Positions 1-7,999 of a DNA stretch of 41,973 bases are shown one piece after another. The notes under the pieces are model-generated. The model was not told the origin of the DNA and searched no databases. It saw only the letters and a list, made by a program, of their open reading frames with translations. Each line of letters starts with the position of its first letter. Positions within the stretch are counted from its first letter, which is position 1. This stretch comes from a virus. The position numbers were made by a program, and so were the translations under genes. The stretch lies in IMG/VR virus record IMGVR_UViG_3300023174_000310, positions 1 through 41,973 of that record; one strand, given 5' to 3'.

Positions 1-140
1 AAAGGATGTCCATCATTAGAAGTGCCTCCTCTATAATAAGCAGAAGGTCCATCAATAATATACTTATTTCTGGCAACCTTCGTAACTAATCTAGGCTGTC
101 CATACCTTGATATAATTTTAAATGTTTCATTAATTTTCAT
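1..140 (-). CDS. Hypothetical protein, 3' end beyond the window
   Basis: An open frame begins at the ATG at 138-140 and runs off the left edge, giving at least 46 residues (starts MKINETFKIISRYGQPR). Its ATG overlaps the TGA of the upstream deaminase gene (ATGA), the usual coupling in this phage. The visible part is basic and contains a GGTSNDGHP stretch. I recognise no family. The start is supported by the overlap only; no strong Shine-Dalgarno sequence is seen. Confidence 0.6.
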   Translation of the reverse strand, partial: MKINETFKIISRYGQPRLVTKVARNKYIIDGPSAYYRGGTSNDGHP

Positions 141-490
141 AGTTCAACAAGAATCCCTTCTTCATTAGTATAATAAATTTTATCAAACATATTAGTACAC
201 CAAGGCATACAATACTTGCATGGCCTTGACATTCCAATATGACCAGTCTTACTAAACCTAGTATTAACAAGAATAAGTTTATCCATACTACATTGAATTT
301 TCCTTACTGCATCTAACTCAGAGTGAAGATAAGGTAACATATAACCAAGTTCAACAGTCTTAGGATGTGTCTTCCAGTTATTAGTACCAACAGCAATTAC
401 TTTATTTTTTCTAATAACCAAAGAAATATGAGCACGATCTCTTTGAACTGTTTCAGAAATTTTACGAGAGAGTTCTATCCAATGATTCAT
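137..490 (-). CDS. Cytidine/deoxycytidylate deaminase-like protein
   Basis: This 117-residue protein has the zinc-dependent deaminase signature. HSE at residues 56-58 stands where the family has H(A/C)E, giving the zinc-binding His56 and proton-shuttling Glu58. PCKYC at 90-94 supplies the two cysteine ligands (Cys91, Cys94). The family deaminates cytidine or dCMP, and in phages this usually feeds dUMP to thymidylate synthase. The neighbour directly upstream is ThyX, overlapping by 29 nt, which fits a dCMP to dUMP to dTMP route. The exact substrate cannot be read from sequence; tRNA or guanine deaminases share the motif. The protein is shorter than most dCMP deaminases, so it may be a minimal form. 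Confidence 0.75.
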   Translation of the reverse strand: MNHWIELSRKISETVQRDRAHISLVIRKNKVIAVGTNNWKTHPKTVELGYMLPYLHSELDAVRKIQCSMDKLILVNTRFSKTGHIGMSRPCKYCMPWCTNMFDKIYYTNEEGILVEL

Positions 491-1121
491 TTACTAGTGC
501 GCTCCAGCTTATTGGGAATAAATTACTACAAATTGAACCAACAGCTTTAGCATATACTCTCACTTCTGCCTGTGCCGTATCGTGTGACCGAAGCATGGCC
601 ATCCTGAGCCACGCATACAACGAACCTGTCCAGATCCACTCGGTGTACATAGCCTGCGGCAGAACAGCCCGTGCTTGCTCAGGACACACGCCACGCTCAA
701 GTAGTCTATCGTACATGATCAAGGCAGCCGAACACATGTTTTTATAATCAAGCATTATTGATGGATCATTAATAACCTCATCAGATGAACCTTGTTTTTT
801 ATTTTCAGCACGCATTCTAAATGCATCTGGAATCCAACAATCTGGAGTAAAGTCAACATAACGACGGCTAATTTCATTCCAAGCAAAACCAACCTGATGC
901 TTTGCTAATTGCCGTGCGATAAAAACAGGAGCCTTAAATCTCATAGAAATACTTGTATGAGAGAAAGGACTCCAATGCTTATGCTTTGCTAAGAACTTAA
1001 TAAGTTTATCGTTTTGTTCTGGAGAATAGTTTTCAGCAAGTTTATCAAAAGAAACTCTTGCTGCATTAACAACAGAAGCATCAGTACCCATATGATCAAT
1101 ATATTCTACTAATTTATCCAT
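462..1121 (-). CDS. thyX: Flavin-dependent thymidylate synthase ThyX
   Basis: A 219-residue protein of typical ThyX length. ThyX methylates dUMP to dTMP using methylene-tetrahydrofolate and FAD, and works as a tetramer. The ThyX motif is at residues 74-88 (KHQVGFAWNEISRRY); the canonical form begins RHR, so the first and third positions vary. Other family marks are LPQAMYTEW near 154-162 and LRSHDTAQAEVRVYA at 177-191. The gene follows a 67-residue gene by 1 nt and overlaps the deaminase, so these form one pyrimidine-supply unit. GC content is uneven: the segment at about 560-720 is visibly richer than the rest. Confidence 0.95.
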   Translation of the reverse strand: MDKLVEYIDHMGTDASVVNAARVSFDKLAENYSPEQNDKLIKFLAKHKHWSPFSHTSISMRFKAPVFIARQLAKHQVGFAWNEISRRYVDFTPDCWIPDAFRMRAENKKQGSSDEVINDPSIMLDYKNMCSAALIMYDRLLERGVCPEQARAVLPQAMYTEWIWTGSLYAWLRMAMLRSHDTAQAEVRVYAKAVGSICSNLFPISWSALVNESLDRTLS

Positions 1122-1122
1122 T

Positions 1123-1326
1123 TTATTTTTCCTCTATATCAAGTGTATCATTACAATGAATTGTAAATTGATTACTATTCATAAACTTTAATTCACCAGA
1201 CGAACATAATACAATAGCAAATAAATCGTTTTCATAAGGTCCACAATCTCTTACATATAAAATGTAACCTTCTCCAAGTGGAGTATGTACTGAAATAAGT
1301 TGTTCAAATTCATGTATATATTTCAT
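1123..1326 (-). CDS. Hypothetical protein (67 aa)
   Basis: I chose the ATG at 1324-1326 because AAGGAT lies a few bases before it; the longer frame would run into the T-arm of the tRNA-like element upstream. The product starts MKYIHEFEQLISVHTP and ends DTLDIEEK, with an acidic C-terminus and alternating hydrophobic residues suggestive of a small beta-rich fold. Its stop is 1 nt before the thyX start. I do not recognise a family; the setting suggests a small accessory protein of the nucleotide or replication unit. Confidence 0.6.
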   Translation of the reverse strand: MKYIHEFEQLISVHTPLGEGYILYVRDCGPYENDLFAIVLCSSGELKFMNSNQFTIHCNDTLDIEEK

Positions 1327-1338
1327 ATTAATCCTTAA

Positions 1339-1421
1339 ATCGTTGGGGTGGATTTGCACCACCATTTTTATACACGCTTGGGGTAAATGTATACTGTTCT
1401 ACTAACTTAAACTACCAAAGA
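1339..1421 (-). tRNA. Atypical tRNA, oversized anticodon loop
   Basis: This intergenic stretch folds as a tRNA except in the anticodon arm. Acceptor strands TCTTTGG and CCAACGA pair with one T-C mismatch. The D-arm is GTTT-AAGTTAGTA-GAAC and the T-arm is GGTGG-TGCAAAT-CCACC. The anticodon stem TATACA/TGTATA pairs over 6 bp but encloses about 13 nt (TTTACCCCAAGCG) instead of 7, so no anticodon can be assigned. It fills the gap between RusA and the 67-aa gene exactly. It may be a decayed tRNA, carry an insertion, or act as a processing signal. No CCA is encoded. Confidence 0.5.
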
Positions 1422-1424
1422 CAC

Positions 1425-1802
1425 TTACTTGGATTTATTAACACCAAGTACAAAATAACCATCAGAGCTTTTATCAGCCCATTCTTTGGTTACATACATG
1501 GAAACGATCTGCGAATCGTCTTCCCATAATTTTCCATTCATAACATCAAACACAGCCTTAGTGTAATTATCCAAGTCTGCTCTCGGATGACTACGCTCTG
1601 TTTTCTTTGGCCTCTTTATATAGAGTTCTAGAGTAATAGCTAATGGGCCGGAAAGTAATTCTCTTTCTGTTCCAATTACTTCATATACTTTTGAAGCAGC
1701 TTGTTCTCTAAATTCTTTATAAGGACCAGAGTAGTAAGCTCCCCACTTACCTACTCTTGGCCTAGAAGCAGCGACTGGTGATATTTCAAACTTCCATTCC
1801 AT
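1425..1802 (-). CDS. rusA: RusA-family Holliday junction resolvase
   Basis: A 125-residue protein of RusA length (E. coli RusA is 120). RusA is a homodimeric Mg-dependent endonuclease that cuts four-way DNA junctions. The family core is clear: ADLDNYTKAVFDVMNG at 75-90 with acidic Asp76 and Asp78 and Lys82, then WEDDSQI at 93-99, placing the last catalytic aspartate at 95 or 96. The N-terminus AASRPRVGKWGAYY resembles the basic junction-binding segment. The ATG overlaps the SSB stop by one base (TAATG), so the two are translationally coupled. It probably resolves recombination or concatemer intermediates before packaging. Confidence 0.93.
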   Translation of the reverse strand: MEWKFEISPVAASRPRVGKWGAYYSGPYKEFREQAASKVYEVIGTERELLSGPLAITLELYIKRPKKTERSHPRADLDNYTKAVFDVMNGKLWEDDSQIVSMYVTKEWADKSSDGYFVLGVNKSK

Positions 1803-2332
1803 TAAAACGGAATGTCATCGTCTGTAACTTCTTCTGTCTCTGTAGTTGATGCAGACTTAGTGTTGGTATTAGCACCAACAAAACCACCTTCTACTGGTGC
1901 AAAACCACTACCAGAACCACCACCAAGGTTATTCTTTTCAATGATTTGAACACCGTTCAGATATAGACTGAGAGAGTTATCACGACTCAGAACCATTGGC
2001 TGAAGCTTTAAGCGAACCTTATCGCCACCAAAAGCAACAACTTCTGTTTCCTTTGCAAGAGCATCTACACAAGGGAACTTAATCTTGTCGATGTGATTCT
2101 TGCTCTTAAACTTTACATACTTAACGCCATCCTTATCAACCATACCATTGATCTTCTTTGCTCCACTCTTCTTAAGAATGTCTGCAAGAGTCTTCTGCAA
2201 ATCCTTATCAGCAATAACGGTGATATTGTGATTAGCAGAGTTTTCTCCGAAGTTAGTATCTGGCTTAAGTAGATTACTCCACTTAACTTCAAGGGTATCA
2301 GTTACTAGCGGTGGCAACTTCGCGGTCTTCAT
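1802..2332 (-). CDS. Single-stranded DNA-binding protein (T7 gp2.5-like)
   Basis: A 176-residue protein with a presumed OB-fold body, a Gly/Thr-rich linker (about 138-165) and an acidic, aromatic-ended tail (DDDIPF, 171-176). T7 gp2.5 and bacterial SSBs use such tails to contact replication partners. The start at 2332 follows AAGGAGAATTCAA, a strong ribosome site lying inside the end of the 69-residue gene upstream. The core is not close enough to name a subfamily by eye, so the call rests on tail, size and neighbours (RusA, RNA polymerase). It should coat single strands during replication and recombination. Confidence 0.75.
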   Translation of the reverse strand: MKTAKLPPLVTDTLEVKWSNLLKPDTNFGENSANHNITVIADKDLQKTLADILKKSGAKKINGMVDKDGVKYVKFKSKNHIDKIKFPCVDALAKETEVVAFGGDKVRLKLQPMVLSRDNSLSLYLNGVQIIEKNNLGGGSGSGFAPVEGGFVGANTNTKSASTTETEEVTDDDIPF

Positions 2333-2507
2333 TTGAATTCTCCTTATTTAGATTTGTAGTAGCAGTAGTCTGAGCGGCAATAAGACGAGTAACTTGTTCA
2401 TTAATATTAGTCGTAATTCCAGCTAGAACTGTGCTAATATTTGAAAGATACTCAATTACGCTTACTCCAGTTACAGCTGGACCGTTATTTGTAGTTTCTG
2501 TATTCAT
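2298..2507 (-). CDS. Small Thr/Asn-rich protein upstream of SSB
   Basis: A 69-residue product (starts MNTETTNNGPAVTG) with a strong AGGAGG 9 nt before the ATG. It is the first gene after candidate promoter P1, whose predicted start is about 30 nt upstream. It overlaps the SSB gene by 35 nt, so both frames are used there. The middle (about 17-50) could form an amphipathic helix; the ends are low in complexity. No family is recognised. The good ribosome site and promoter argue that it is translated. Confidence 0.65.
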   Translation of the reverse strand: MNTETTNNGPAVTGVSVIEYLSNISTVLAGITTNINEQVTRLIAAQTTATTNLNKENSNEDREVATASN

Positions 2508-2534
2508 TGTTATACTTCCTCCTTTCTGATAGTA

Positions 2535-2553
2535 CCTATCATTAGCCCCAACT
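2535..2553 (-). promoter_or_regulatory. Candidate phage RNAP promoter P1
   Basis: The minus strand reads AGTTGGGGCTAATGATAGG, nearly identical to the site at 9440-9458 and related to 16180-16198. The arrangement (a conserved block, then ATAGG where initiation would fall) recalls T7-type promoters, which start at a G after TATA. It lies just before the strong ribosome site of the 69-residue gene and the SSB gene. The first transcribed bases could form a small hairpin (GATAG-GTA-CTATC). Confidence 0.6.
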
Positions 2554-2554
2554 A

Positions 2555-2863
2555 TCAGGGCCAGTCGTTATAGAAAACCTTACCATTTCCGTCCTTGTCA
2601 AGAACCTCAACGGCATTGGCCTCGTATGCGGATAATAGACGAAGACCAAGTTCAGACATATCAAGGTTTTTCCATTTGCTTTTAATACATTGTTCAATAT
2701 TATGCTTCATCCAACTATCATCAGCAACAAAATCATCAGAAGTTGGGTAAAGATCGTTTTGACTAAATGGTTGAGTTAGTGGAAGCCACATTCTAACAGT
2801 AAACTTAGGAGTAACAAACTTAAACATTTCTTCAGTAAGCACAGCAAACTTTTTTTGTTCCAT
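2555..2863 (-). CDS. Hypothetical protein (102 aa)
   Basis: The product starts MEQKKFAVLTEEMFKF and ends KVFYNDWP. I chose the ATG at 2861-2863 because GAGG lies about 6 nt before it; an upstream GTG at 2875 would place that site inside the gene. A conserved-looking segment MWLPLTQPFSQNDLYPTS lies at about 25-42. Downstream, the gene ends inside the P1 promoter region. Upstream is the metallophosphoesterase. I do not recognise the family and no membrane segment is visible. Confidence 0.65.
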   Translation of the reverse strand: MEQKKFAVLTEEMFKFVTPKFTVRMWLPLTQPFSQNDLYPTSDDFVADDSWMKHNIEQCIKSKWKNLDMSELGLRLLSAYEANAVEVLDKDGNGKVFYNDWP

Positions 2864-2871
2864 ATTATACC

Positions 2872-3531
2872 TCACATATTCATAAGTTCAAGATAAGGAT
2901 GACCATCAATTACAACGCCACAAGAAATGACTGGCTTCTTAATTAGGTTCTTACCATAAGCCATTTCATATCTATTCTTGTCTACACCGCACCCAACATC
3001 CATGCCAAAGATCCTACGATCAGGGCCACAAAGCCAATTGATGCCAGCAATAGAATGGTGATGTCCCATGCAAATGGGGAATGCCGACATCTTAGCCGTA
3101 TTAAAAGCTGGATATTGAGAAGAAGACCCAGTACCGTGTTGATAGCGAACGCCGTCAATAACATGAGCATACATCCACTCCCATTTAGTTGTTGTATAAA
3201 CTCCATTATAGTCTTTCAGATAAAAATCTGGAATACCCATATTTGAAGCTAATCTATAAACTCTTTCGTCGTGATTACCAATACAAACCTTTAACTCTGG
3301 AAACTCTTTTTCCCATTGCTTAATACAAATCGAAGCCTTCTTGTATTCAGTAACAGCACCCTCGTTTTCAGGATGCTTTGCATGAAACGAAATACAATGG
3401 TGATCAACAACATCACCCATATGAACTACTTCATTACACTTGTACTTATCACGAATCTTTTTAACAAATGTAAAATAATTCTTGTGAACCGCAGGAAAAT
3501 GCGTGTCACCTATAACTAAAACTCTAGACAT
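2872..3531 (-). CDS. Calcineurin-like metallophosphoesterase
   Basis: A 219-residue protein with all metal-binding motifs of the calcineurin-like superfamily in order: GDTHF (8-12; Asp9, His11), GDVVD (39-43; Asp40), GNHDE (85-89; Asn86, His87), a later His in YQHG (130-133) and GHHH (156-159). These proteins use two metal ions to hydrolyse phosphomono- or diesters; family members act on nucleotides, nucleic acids or phosphoproteins. The phage substrate is unknown. It sits between the RNA polymerase and SSB genes, which suggests DNA metabolism or nucleotide processing. The ATG is 2 nt after the stop of the 80-residue gene upstream. Confidence 0.88.
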   Translation of the reverse strand: MSRVLVIGDTHFPAVHKNYFTFVKKIRDKYKCNEVVHMGDVVDHHCISFHAKHPENEGAVTEYKKASICIKQWEKEFPELKVCIGNHDERVYRLASNMGIPDFYLKDYNGVYTTTKWEWMYAHVIDGVRYQHGTGSSSQYPAFNTAKMSAFPICMGHHHSIAGINWLCGPDRRIFGMDVGCGVDKNRYEMAYGKNLIKKPVISCGVVIDGHPYLELMNM

Positions 3532-3533
3532 TA

Positions 3534-3776
3534 TTAATCCTCATTTATATAGATGTTTATGTTCATATCAGTTTGTTCTGGAACATTTTTTAACATCATT
3601 TCACTATGACAGTTATCTAAAAATATAGCACCAAATCTTCCAGTTGGAAACCACAAGTTTATGGTTTTTTTAACTTGGTCAGACAAAGCCAAATCAACAA
3701 CACGCTTAACAGCATTTTCCATGTCACCTTCATTTTGTACCTTTATAATCTTTCTTTTCTTTTTCTTTTTTGCCAT
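3534..3776 (-). CDS. Small protein with a poly-lysine N-terminus
   Basis: An 80-residue product opening with a run of lysines and arginines (MAKKKKKRKIIKV), followed by an acidic-to-neutral body (WFPTGRFGAIFLDNCHSEM) and an acidic tail. The basic head could bind nucleic acid, which is inference. It lies 8 nt downstream of the RNA polymerase stop and 2 nt upstream of the metallophosphoesterase gene, with AAGGAATT before its ATG. No family is recognised. Confidence 0.7.
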   Translation of the reverse strand: MAKKKKKRKIIKVQNEGDMENAVKRVVDLALSDQVKKTINLWFPTGRFGAIFLDNCHSEMMLKNVPEQTDMNINIYINED

Positions 3777-3784
3777 ATAATTCC

Positions 3785-6280
3785 TTAGTGAAAGAAATAC
3801 TCTGCTTCAAGAACAGAAGAAATATTTAAAGATCCAATTGCAGGTGTGCTTGGAAGTTCAACCCCTAATGAATTCTCAACTTCTAATTTTAGTTTTTCAA
3901 GCAAAGGTTTTTTATGCATAGCATAAAATTCTTCTCTTGTATACTGACGCATCAATGGAACATATGGAGCAGAACACCCATATGAATCATGGACAAAACT
4001 AAAATTAGTAATACCAGCTGTAAGCATTTTATCCATAGTCATCCACATATGACTTGCATCAAGACTGTGGATATAATTTGGACTTACTGCCAAGTTAACT
4101 TGAGTATCATCAATCTGACTTGAATCTGTAGAACCAAAATGAAGTTCTTTCATGTTGAACAACTTTGCAATTGATCGCCTTGTTAGAATTTCATAATACT
4201 GATGGACGACTTTAAAACCACATGGAGTAGTCCACTCAAGATTTTTACCCATATTGCTTGCTATATCAGCAATTTGCTTTAGCCATACCTTACCATAATT
4301 TGCATTAGTTAAAGTATTCTTTAAGCACTTGTCAATATAAGTAGCCAGCTCCATAACTGCACCAGCAATACGATCTTTATTAACCCAATCCAAATGTCCT
4401 TCAGTCTTACAGTATCTTCGAATACCGTAGAATGTAACACCGTATGGATCTGTCATAACAGCTCTCTTGCATACTGATCTTGGAATTTTGTTATCCCAAT
4501 GATTTAAAAATAACTGTGCCCAATCCTTCGTATCTGGATCTGCATTGTCATCTTTAGAATCCTTTGACATTGAATTAGTCATAGAATCAGCAACAAAACC
4601 ATATAAATCCTGTGGATCTTTATGTCCAGTAAGATTTACTTTATAAGCAAGATCAACATCACGCATAATAGCAGCCCAATGTTGAACACCATTACATGAA
4701 CCATCAATTTGAATTGGTAGTTGAGTAAAACCATCTGTTCTACAAAGTTCAAAGATTGCAGCTAGTCTTTGAAAACTAGGATTCTTTTTCTTTTTGTCAC
4801 TAACCCAAAACCATCGTGTTTCAAATGGATCTTTTGCAGTATCTTGAATAAGATTAAGATTATCATTAACCCATTTAATACGATCTGCAAATGGTAACTT
4901 ATCTTGATCAAACAAATTAGCAAGATGAATCTTTAACCAGTATATACCGTTTTCAGTTTGCTTTATTGGTTTAGCAAAGTGAATTAAACTACGATCAAAA
5001 TCTGAACTCTGTGGTGACAATAAATCACAAGCAGTATAAGCACGACCTCTAAAGTCACATGTGTAGATATGATAAAAGAAATTCCACTTCATCAAATCAT
5101 TTGCAACCTTAAGCCTTACCAACATACGACCACGGGATCGTTCTTCTTTATACCAAGAAGACCAAGACTCTTCTTTACGCTGACACCACTTAGCCTTTTC
5201 TTCTTTTGTTCCAGTTTCAGGATAAGCCTCACCAAAATCAAAAGCATCAAAGTTATACGCTGGAAGATTAGCTTCTCTTGTATTGTTGTGGAACATTGCA
5301 TTCATTACTGCATAGACTTTATAATTAATAGCCCACTCAGTATGCATCAATGCATTCAATCCACGAACAACCATTTCACTAGGAGTAGAGTTTTTTTGAA
5401 CTACAGTCTCATCCCAATGAACATCTCTAAACTTCTGAACAACTGGCTTACGAATCCAAGGCATTAAGTTACCACCAGACGAAGTAACAGTATGTTCAGC
5501 AGGAGGAACAATCATAGGACGATACAGTAGACTTGCTCTTGAAATCAAATCCTTGTGTCTATTATGAAGCTCCCGAAGAAGTTCATCGGTAAAACTTACA
5601 ACAACTCGTTCATACCAACGATTACCAATACGCTTTCTAAAGTTTCTGATGGTAATGATATTACTCATCTCAGCAATACGAAGCATATGATGACCAAAAT
5701 CTTCTCGTTGTTTTCTAGTAAATTGCTTTTTGTTAATGCAATTCATTTTACCAGAAAAAGCACGGCATCGCTTAACAGTCCAATTCTTTTGGTAATGAGA
5801 CTGCTTTAACCAATCATCTCTAAAATCTTTCTTAGCTGCTTGATATGAAACAATATCAATAGCCATGTTAGAAATCTGATGTGCCATATGCTGTGCAGAT
5901 GGTAAAGGTAAGCTATGAATATCTCCATCCTTACCATCCATCTTACGATCCCAAGTGTTTGAGTTAAACCACTCAAGCATTAGACATCGGATAGTAATGT
6001 CAGCCATCTTACCAGCACCAACAGCAAACAAAGGATATGCCCAATCAGGAGTCTTACGATTCTTTGAAACCATATCAATCCACTCTTGATAGAATGGAGT
6101 GAGATGAATAACACAACTATCTAATAGACCTTGTTCAGGATATCCTTCGTCAGGCGATCTGTTATACTCTTCCCAATATCTATTGTTGGAAAGATTTAAC
6201 ATTTCTTCTTCAAGCATTGCTTGATAGTTTTTTCTACTTTCCTGAACTTCTGGCTTTAGTAAATCCCATAACTCAGGCAT
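3785..6280 (-). CDS. Single-subunit DNA-directed RNA polymerase (T7 type)
   Basis: An 831-residue T7-type polymerase (T7 gp1 has 883). Motif A, LPIQIDGSCNGVQH, carries the first catalytic aspartate (Asp526, T7 Asp537). Motif B, KRAVMTDPYG, gives Lys605 and Tyr613 with the same 8-residue spacing as T7 Lys631 and Tyr639; it reads TDPYG where T7 reads TLAYG. Motif C, FVHDSYGC, carries the second catalytic aspartate (Asp765, T7 Asp812). It should transcribe middle and late phage genes from dedicated promoters; the three AGTTGGGGCTA sites are the best candidates here. AGGAGG lies before the ATG. The gene stands downstream of the small-gene region, as in T7. Confidence 0.97.
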   Translation of the reverse strand: MPELWDLLKPEVQESRKNYQAMLEEEMLNLSNNRYWEEYNRSPDEGYPEQGLLDSCVIHLTPFYQEWIDMVSKNRKTPDWAYPLFAVGAGKMADITIRCLMLEWFNSNTWDRKMDGKDGDIHSLPLPSAQHMAHQISNMAIDIVSYQAAKKDFRDDWLKQSHYQKNWTVKRCRAFSGKMNCINKKQFTRKQREDFGHHMLRIAEMSNIITIRNFRKRIGNRWYERVVVSFTDELLRELHNRHKDLISRASLLYRPMIVPPAEHTVTSSGGNLMPWIRKPVVQKFRDVHWDETVVQKNSTPSEMVVRGLNALMHTEWAINYKVYAVMNAMFHNNTREANLPAYNFDAFDFGEAYPETGTKEEKAKWCQRKEESWSSWYKEERSRGRMLVRLKVANDLMKWNFFYHIYTCDFRGRAYTACDLLSPQSSDFDRSLIHFAKPIKQTENGIYWLKIHLANLFDQDKLPFADRIKWVNDNLNLIQDTAKDPFETRWFWVSDKKKKNPSFQRLAAIFELCRTDGFTQLPIQIDGSCNGVQHWAAIMRDVDLAYKVNLTGHKDPQDLYGFVADSMTNSMSKDSKDDNADPDTKDWAQLFLNHWDNKIPRSVCKRAVMTDPYGVTFYGIRRYCKTEGHLDWVNKDRIAGAVMELATYIDKCLKNTLTNANYGKVWLKQIADIASNMGKNLEWTTPCGFKVVHQYYEILTRRSIAKLFNMKELHFGSTDSSQIDDTQVNLAVSPNYIHSLDASHMWMTMDKMLTAGITNFSFVHDSYGCSAPYVPLMRQYTREEFYAMHKKPLLEKLKLEVENSLGVELPSTPAIGSLNISSVLEAEYFFH

Positions 6281-6292
6281 AGTAACCTCCTA

Positions 6293-6682
6293 TCAAAGAA
6301 TTTCAATATTTTTCTTAATAATTTTAGCAATATCCTTAAAAGTATAGTGCTTATCGTAATCACCGTCATTTAAACCTGACAGATGAATACCATTTAACCA
6401 ACCTTTATTGGTTGACATTCCAGCCCAATTCTTAACAGCAACTGGAAGAAAATCCGTTTGATTACCATACTTAAAACAAGAAAAGTTTTTATTTCCATTA
6501 TACTTTGCATTAGTAATCTTGATAGATCTCTTTTTCTTTTGCTTACGATCTTTGTCATACAGATCGCAAAGAACTCCAAGACAACAGAAACAATCATTCT
6601 CGGATCTAAGGGCAAAATGACCCTGCTTATAGTCACCAGATTCAAGAGCTTTAATCCACATATTTGCAATCTTTTTATCCAT
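6293..6682 (-). CDS. Conserved phage hypothetical protein (129 aa)
   Basis: The product starts MDKKIANMWIKALESGDYKQ and has a cysteine cluster, FCCLGVLCDLY, near 32-42, then a basic stretch (RKQKKKRSIK). The pattern of WIKALESGDYKQG followed by CCLGVLCD occurs in many phage proteins of unknown function; that is recalled, not searched. The cysteines could bind a metal or be structural. It ends 12 nt before the RNA polymerase start, and AAAGGTGATATAT precedes its own ATG. An overlapping frame (6394-6717) looks like a shadow. Confidence 0.75.
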   Translation of the reverse strand: MDKKIANMWIKALESGDYKQGHFALRSENDCFCCLGVLCDLYDKDRKQKKKRSIKITNAKYNGNKNFSCFKYGNQTDFLPVAVKNWAGMSTNKGWLNGIHLSGLNDGDYDKHYTFKDIAKIIKKNIEIL

Positions 6683-6736
6683 ATATCACCTTTATAATGC
6701 GTTATAGGTATGCGCATCCCACCATCAAATTAATGA

Positions 6737-7744
6737 TTAGACAAGAGTAAGAGCGTGACGGAAAACTTTCATAGTATCATCCTGAGTAAGTCCTGCAAGA
6801 TTATCCCATGCACGATTCTCAGGCTTTGCCACACGACCTCTAGCAGCAGTACGATGCTGGATAAACTTGCTAACAGCATTAGCAGCCATCCAGATACTAG
6901 CTCTACTCTTAGTCTCATCCCTTTCACGGTCAAAGGTTTCAGACCAATTAGACACAGCCTTTAGAGCATTGTCGTAATTATTCTGTTCATGTCCATTGCT
7001 TGGATTAGAAACAATAGGAGCCTCAATCATACCCCAAACATCCATCCAAAACTTCTGGATATCATTCTTGGTAAGTTCACGGCTTGCAAGAGTATTAACA
7101 GTCTCACGGAAGAACTTACCAGTAGACTTGAATTCACGAAGTGCTTCACGCATTGCATCCTTCTTGTCTTCCATAGTAGAACCCTTGTGAGTAATTCTAA
7201 ACATATTCTTTCCACGACGAGCCTTAGCAATTGCCATGCTAAGAGTATTCTGACAAACAATACGAACACTTGTTGGCAAGGCAGAGAAAGCAATACTACC
7301 ATCATGGCTATTGATTAAACCCATGTATTCCGTAACAGTATCGCCACTAGAGCCAGCAACATCAAAGGTATCACCACGAAGAAGAAGAACAACTTTGCGA
7401 CCATTCTTAAGACTAAGCGCAGACTCAACCTTAACATCATTACTAAGTTCATAAGCCATCTCAAAGTGTTCCTTATTCTGAATCACCTGATAATCAGCTG
7501 ACTGAACACTAAGAATTTCCTTCGTATCTTCACGAATAAGAGCAGCGTAATCAGTACTAAACACATCATCACAATCAGGAATACTAGCCTTAATGAAAGA
7601 AGACTTGTAAACATTCCAGTCAAGACCAGCAGCACTAAGTGCATCATTTGGCGACATATCCGAATCAACAACAGTACCAAGACGATGCCAAGCAGCAACG
7701 CGGTTAAACACAGCAGTATCCTTTTCCATAATCTCGTGAGCCAT
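6737..7744 (-). CDS. DUF932 phage/plasmid-like protein
   Basis: A 335-residue protein with the features of the DUF932 (phage/plasmid-like) family: an N-terminal AAWHRLGTVVD, a central VVLLLRGDTFDV, SVRIVCQNTLSMAI near 160-175 and a C-terminal helical segment. The biochemical function is unknown; members occur in phages and plasmids of many bacteria. AAAGGTGTGCTATA precedes the ATG. GC content is higher than in the RNA polymerase gene downstream. The gene lies between the tRNA group and the RNA polymerase gene. Confidence 0.85.
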   Translation of the reverse strand: MAHEIMEKDTAVFNRVAAWHRLGTVVDSDMSPNDALSAAGLDWNVYKSSFIKASIPDCDDVFSTDYAALIREDTKEILSVQSADYQVIQNKEHFEMAYELSNDVKVESALSLKNGRKVVLLLRGDTFDVAGSSGDTVTEYMGLINSHDGSIAFSALPTSVRIVCQNTLSMAIAKARRGKNMFRITHKGSTMEDKKDAMREALREFKSTGKFFRETVNTLASRELTKNDIQKFWMDVWGMIEAPIVSNPSNGHEQNNYDNALKAVSNWSETFDRERDETKSRASIWMAANAVSKFIQHRTAARGRVAKPENRAWDNLAGLTQDDTMKVFRHALTLV

Positions 7745-7777
7745 TATAGCACACCTTTCTGCATCAACAGATGCTAA

Positions 7778-7909
7778 TTAGTAATCAGAACGATCACGAA
7801 CTTTGAAATCTTCTTTAATACGATCTCTTTTTTGTTTGCCCCAACCTTTATTTTGTTCTTTCTTTTTATACTTATATCTGTCTTTATCTTTGTTTCTACT
7901 TTGTTTCAT
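7778..7909 (-). CDS. Very basic 43-aa protein
   Basis: I chose the ATG at 7907-7909, with TTGGAG about 6 nt upstream. The longer frame runs through both tRNA genes and is not credible. The product starts MKQSRNKDKDRYKYKKKEQ and is about half Lys/Arg, with scattered Asp/Glu and no hydrophobic core, so it is probably disordered and may bind nucleic acid. It starts 14 nt after the tRNA-Glu gene and precedes the DUF932 gene. No family is recognised. Confidence 0.6.
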   Translation of the reverse strand: MKQSRNKDKDRYKYKKKEQNKGWGKQKRDRIKEDFKVRDRSDY

Positions 7910-7923
7910 ATAAACTCCAATAG

Positions 7924-7995
7924 TGAGGCTACGGAGATTCGAACTCCGGTCAAGAGGATGAAAGCCTCCTATCCTAACCACTAGACGATAGCCCC
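7924..7995 (-). tRNA. tRNA-Glu (TTC)
   Basis: A full cloverleaf: acceptor GGGGCTA/TAGCCTC (one G-T pair), anticodon stem GGAGG/CCTCT with loop CTTTCAT (anticodon TTC), and T-arm with loop TTCGAAT. Discriminator A; no CCA encoded. It lies 4 nt from tRNA-Leu, so the pair is probably cut from one transcript. GAA codons are frequent in this AT-rich genome. Confidence 0.95.
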
Positions 7996-7999
7996 AACA

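Noticed and set aside
6394-6717. 107-codon minus-strand frame overlapping the CCLGVLCD protein
   Set aside because: Hydrophobic, unlike a real protein, and out of frame with the gene that has the ribosome site and conserved motif.
7992-7998. GTTGGGGCTA at the tRNA-Glu 5' end as a fourth promoter
   Set aside because: The match is the acceptor stem of the tRNA and lacks the TGATAGG part.
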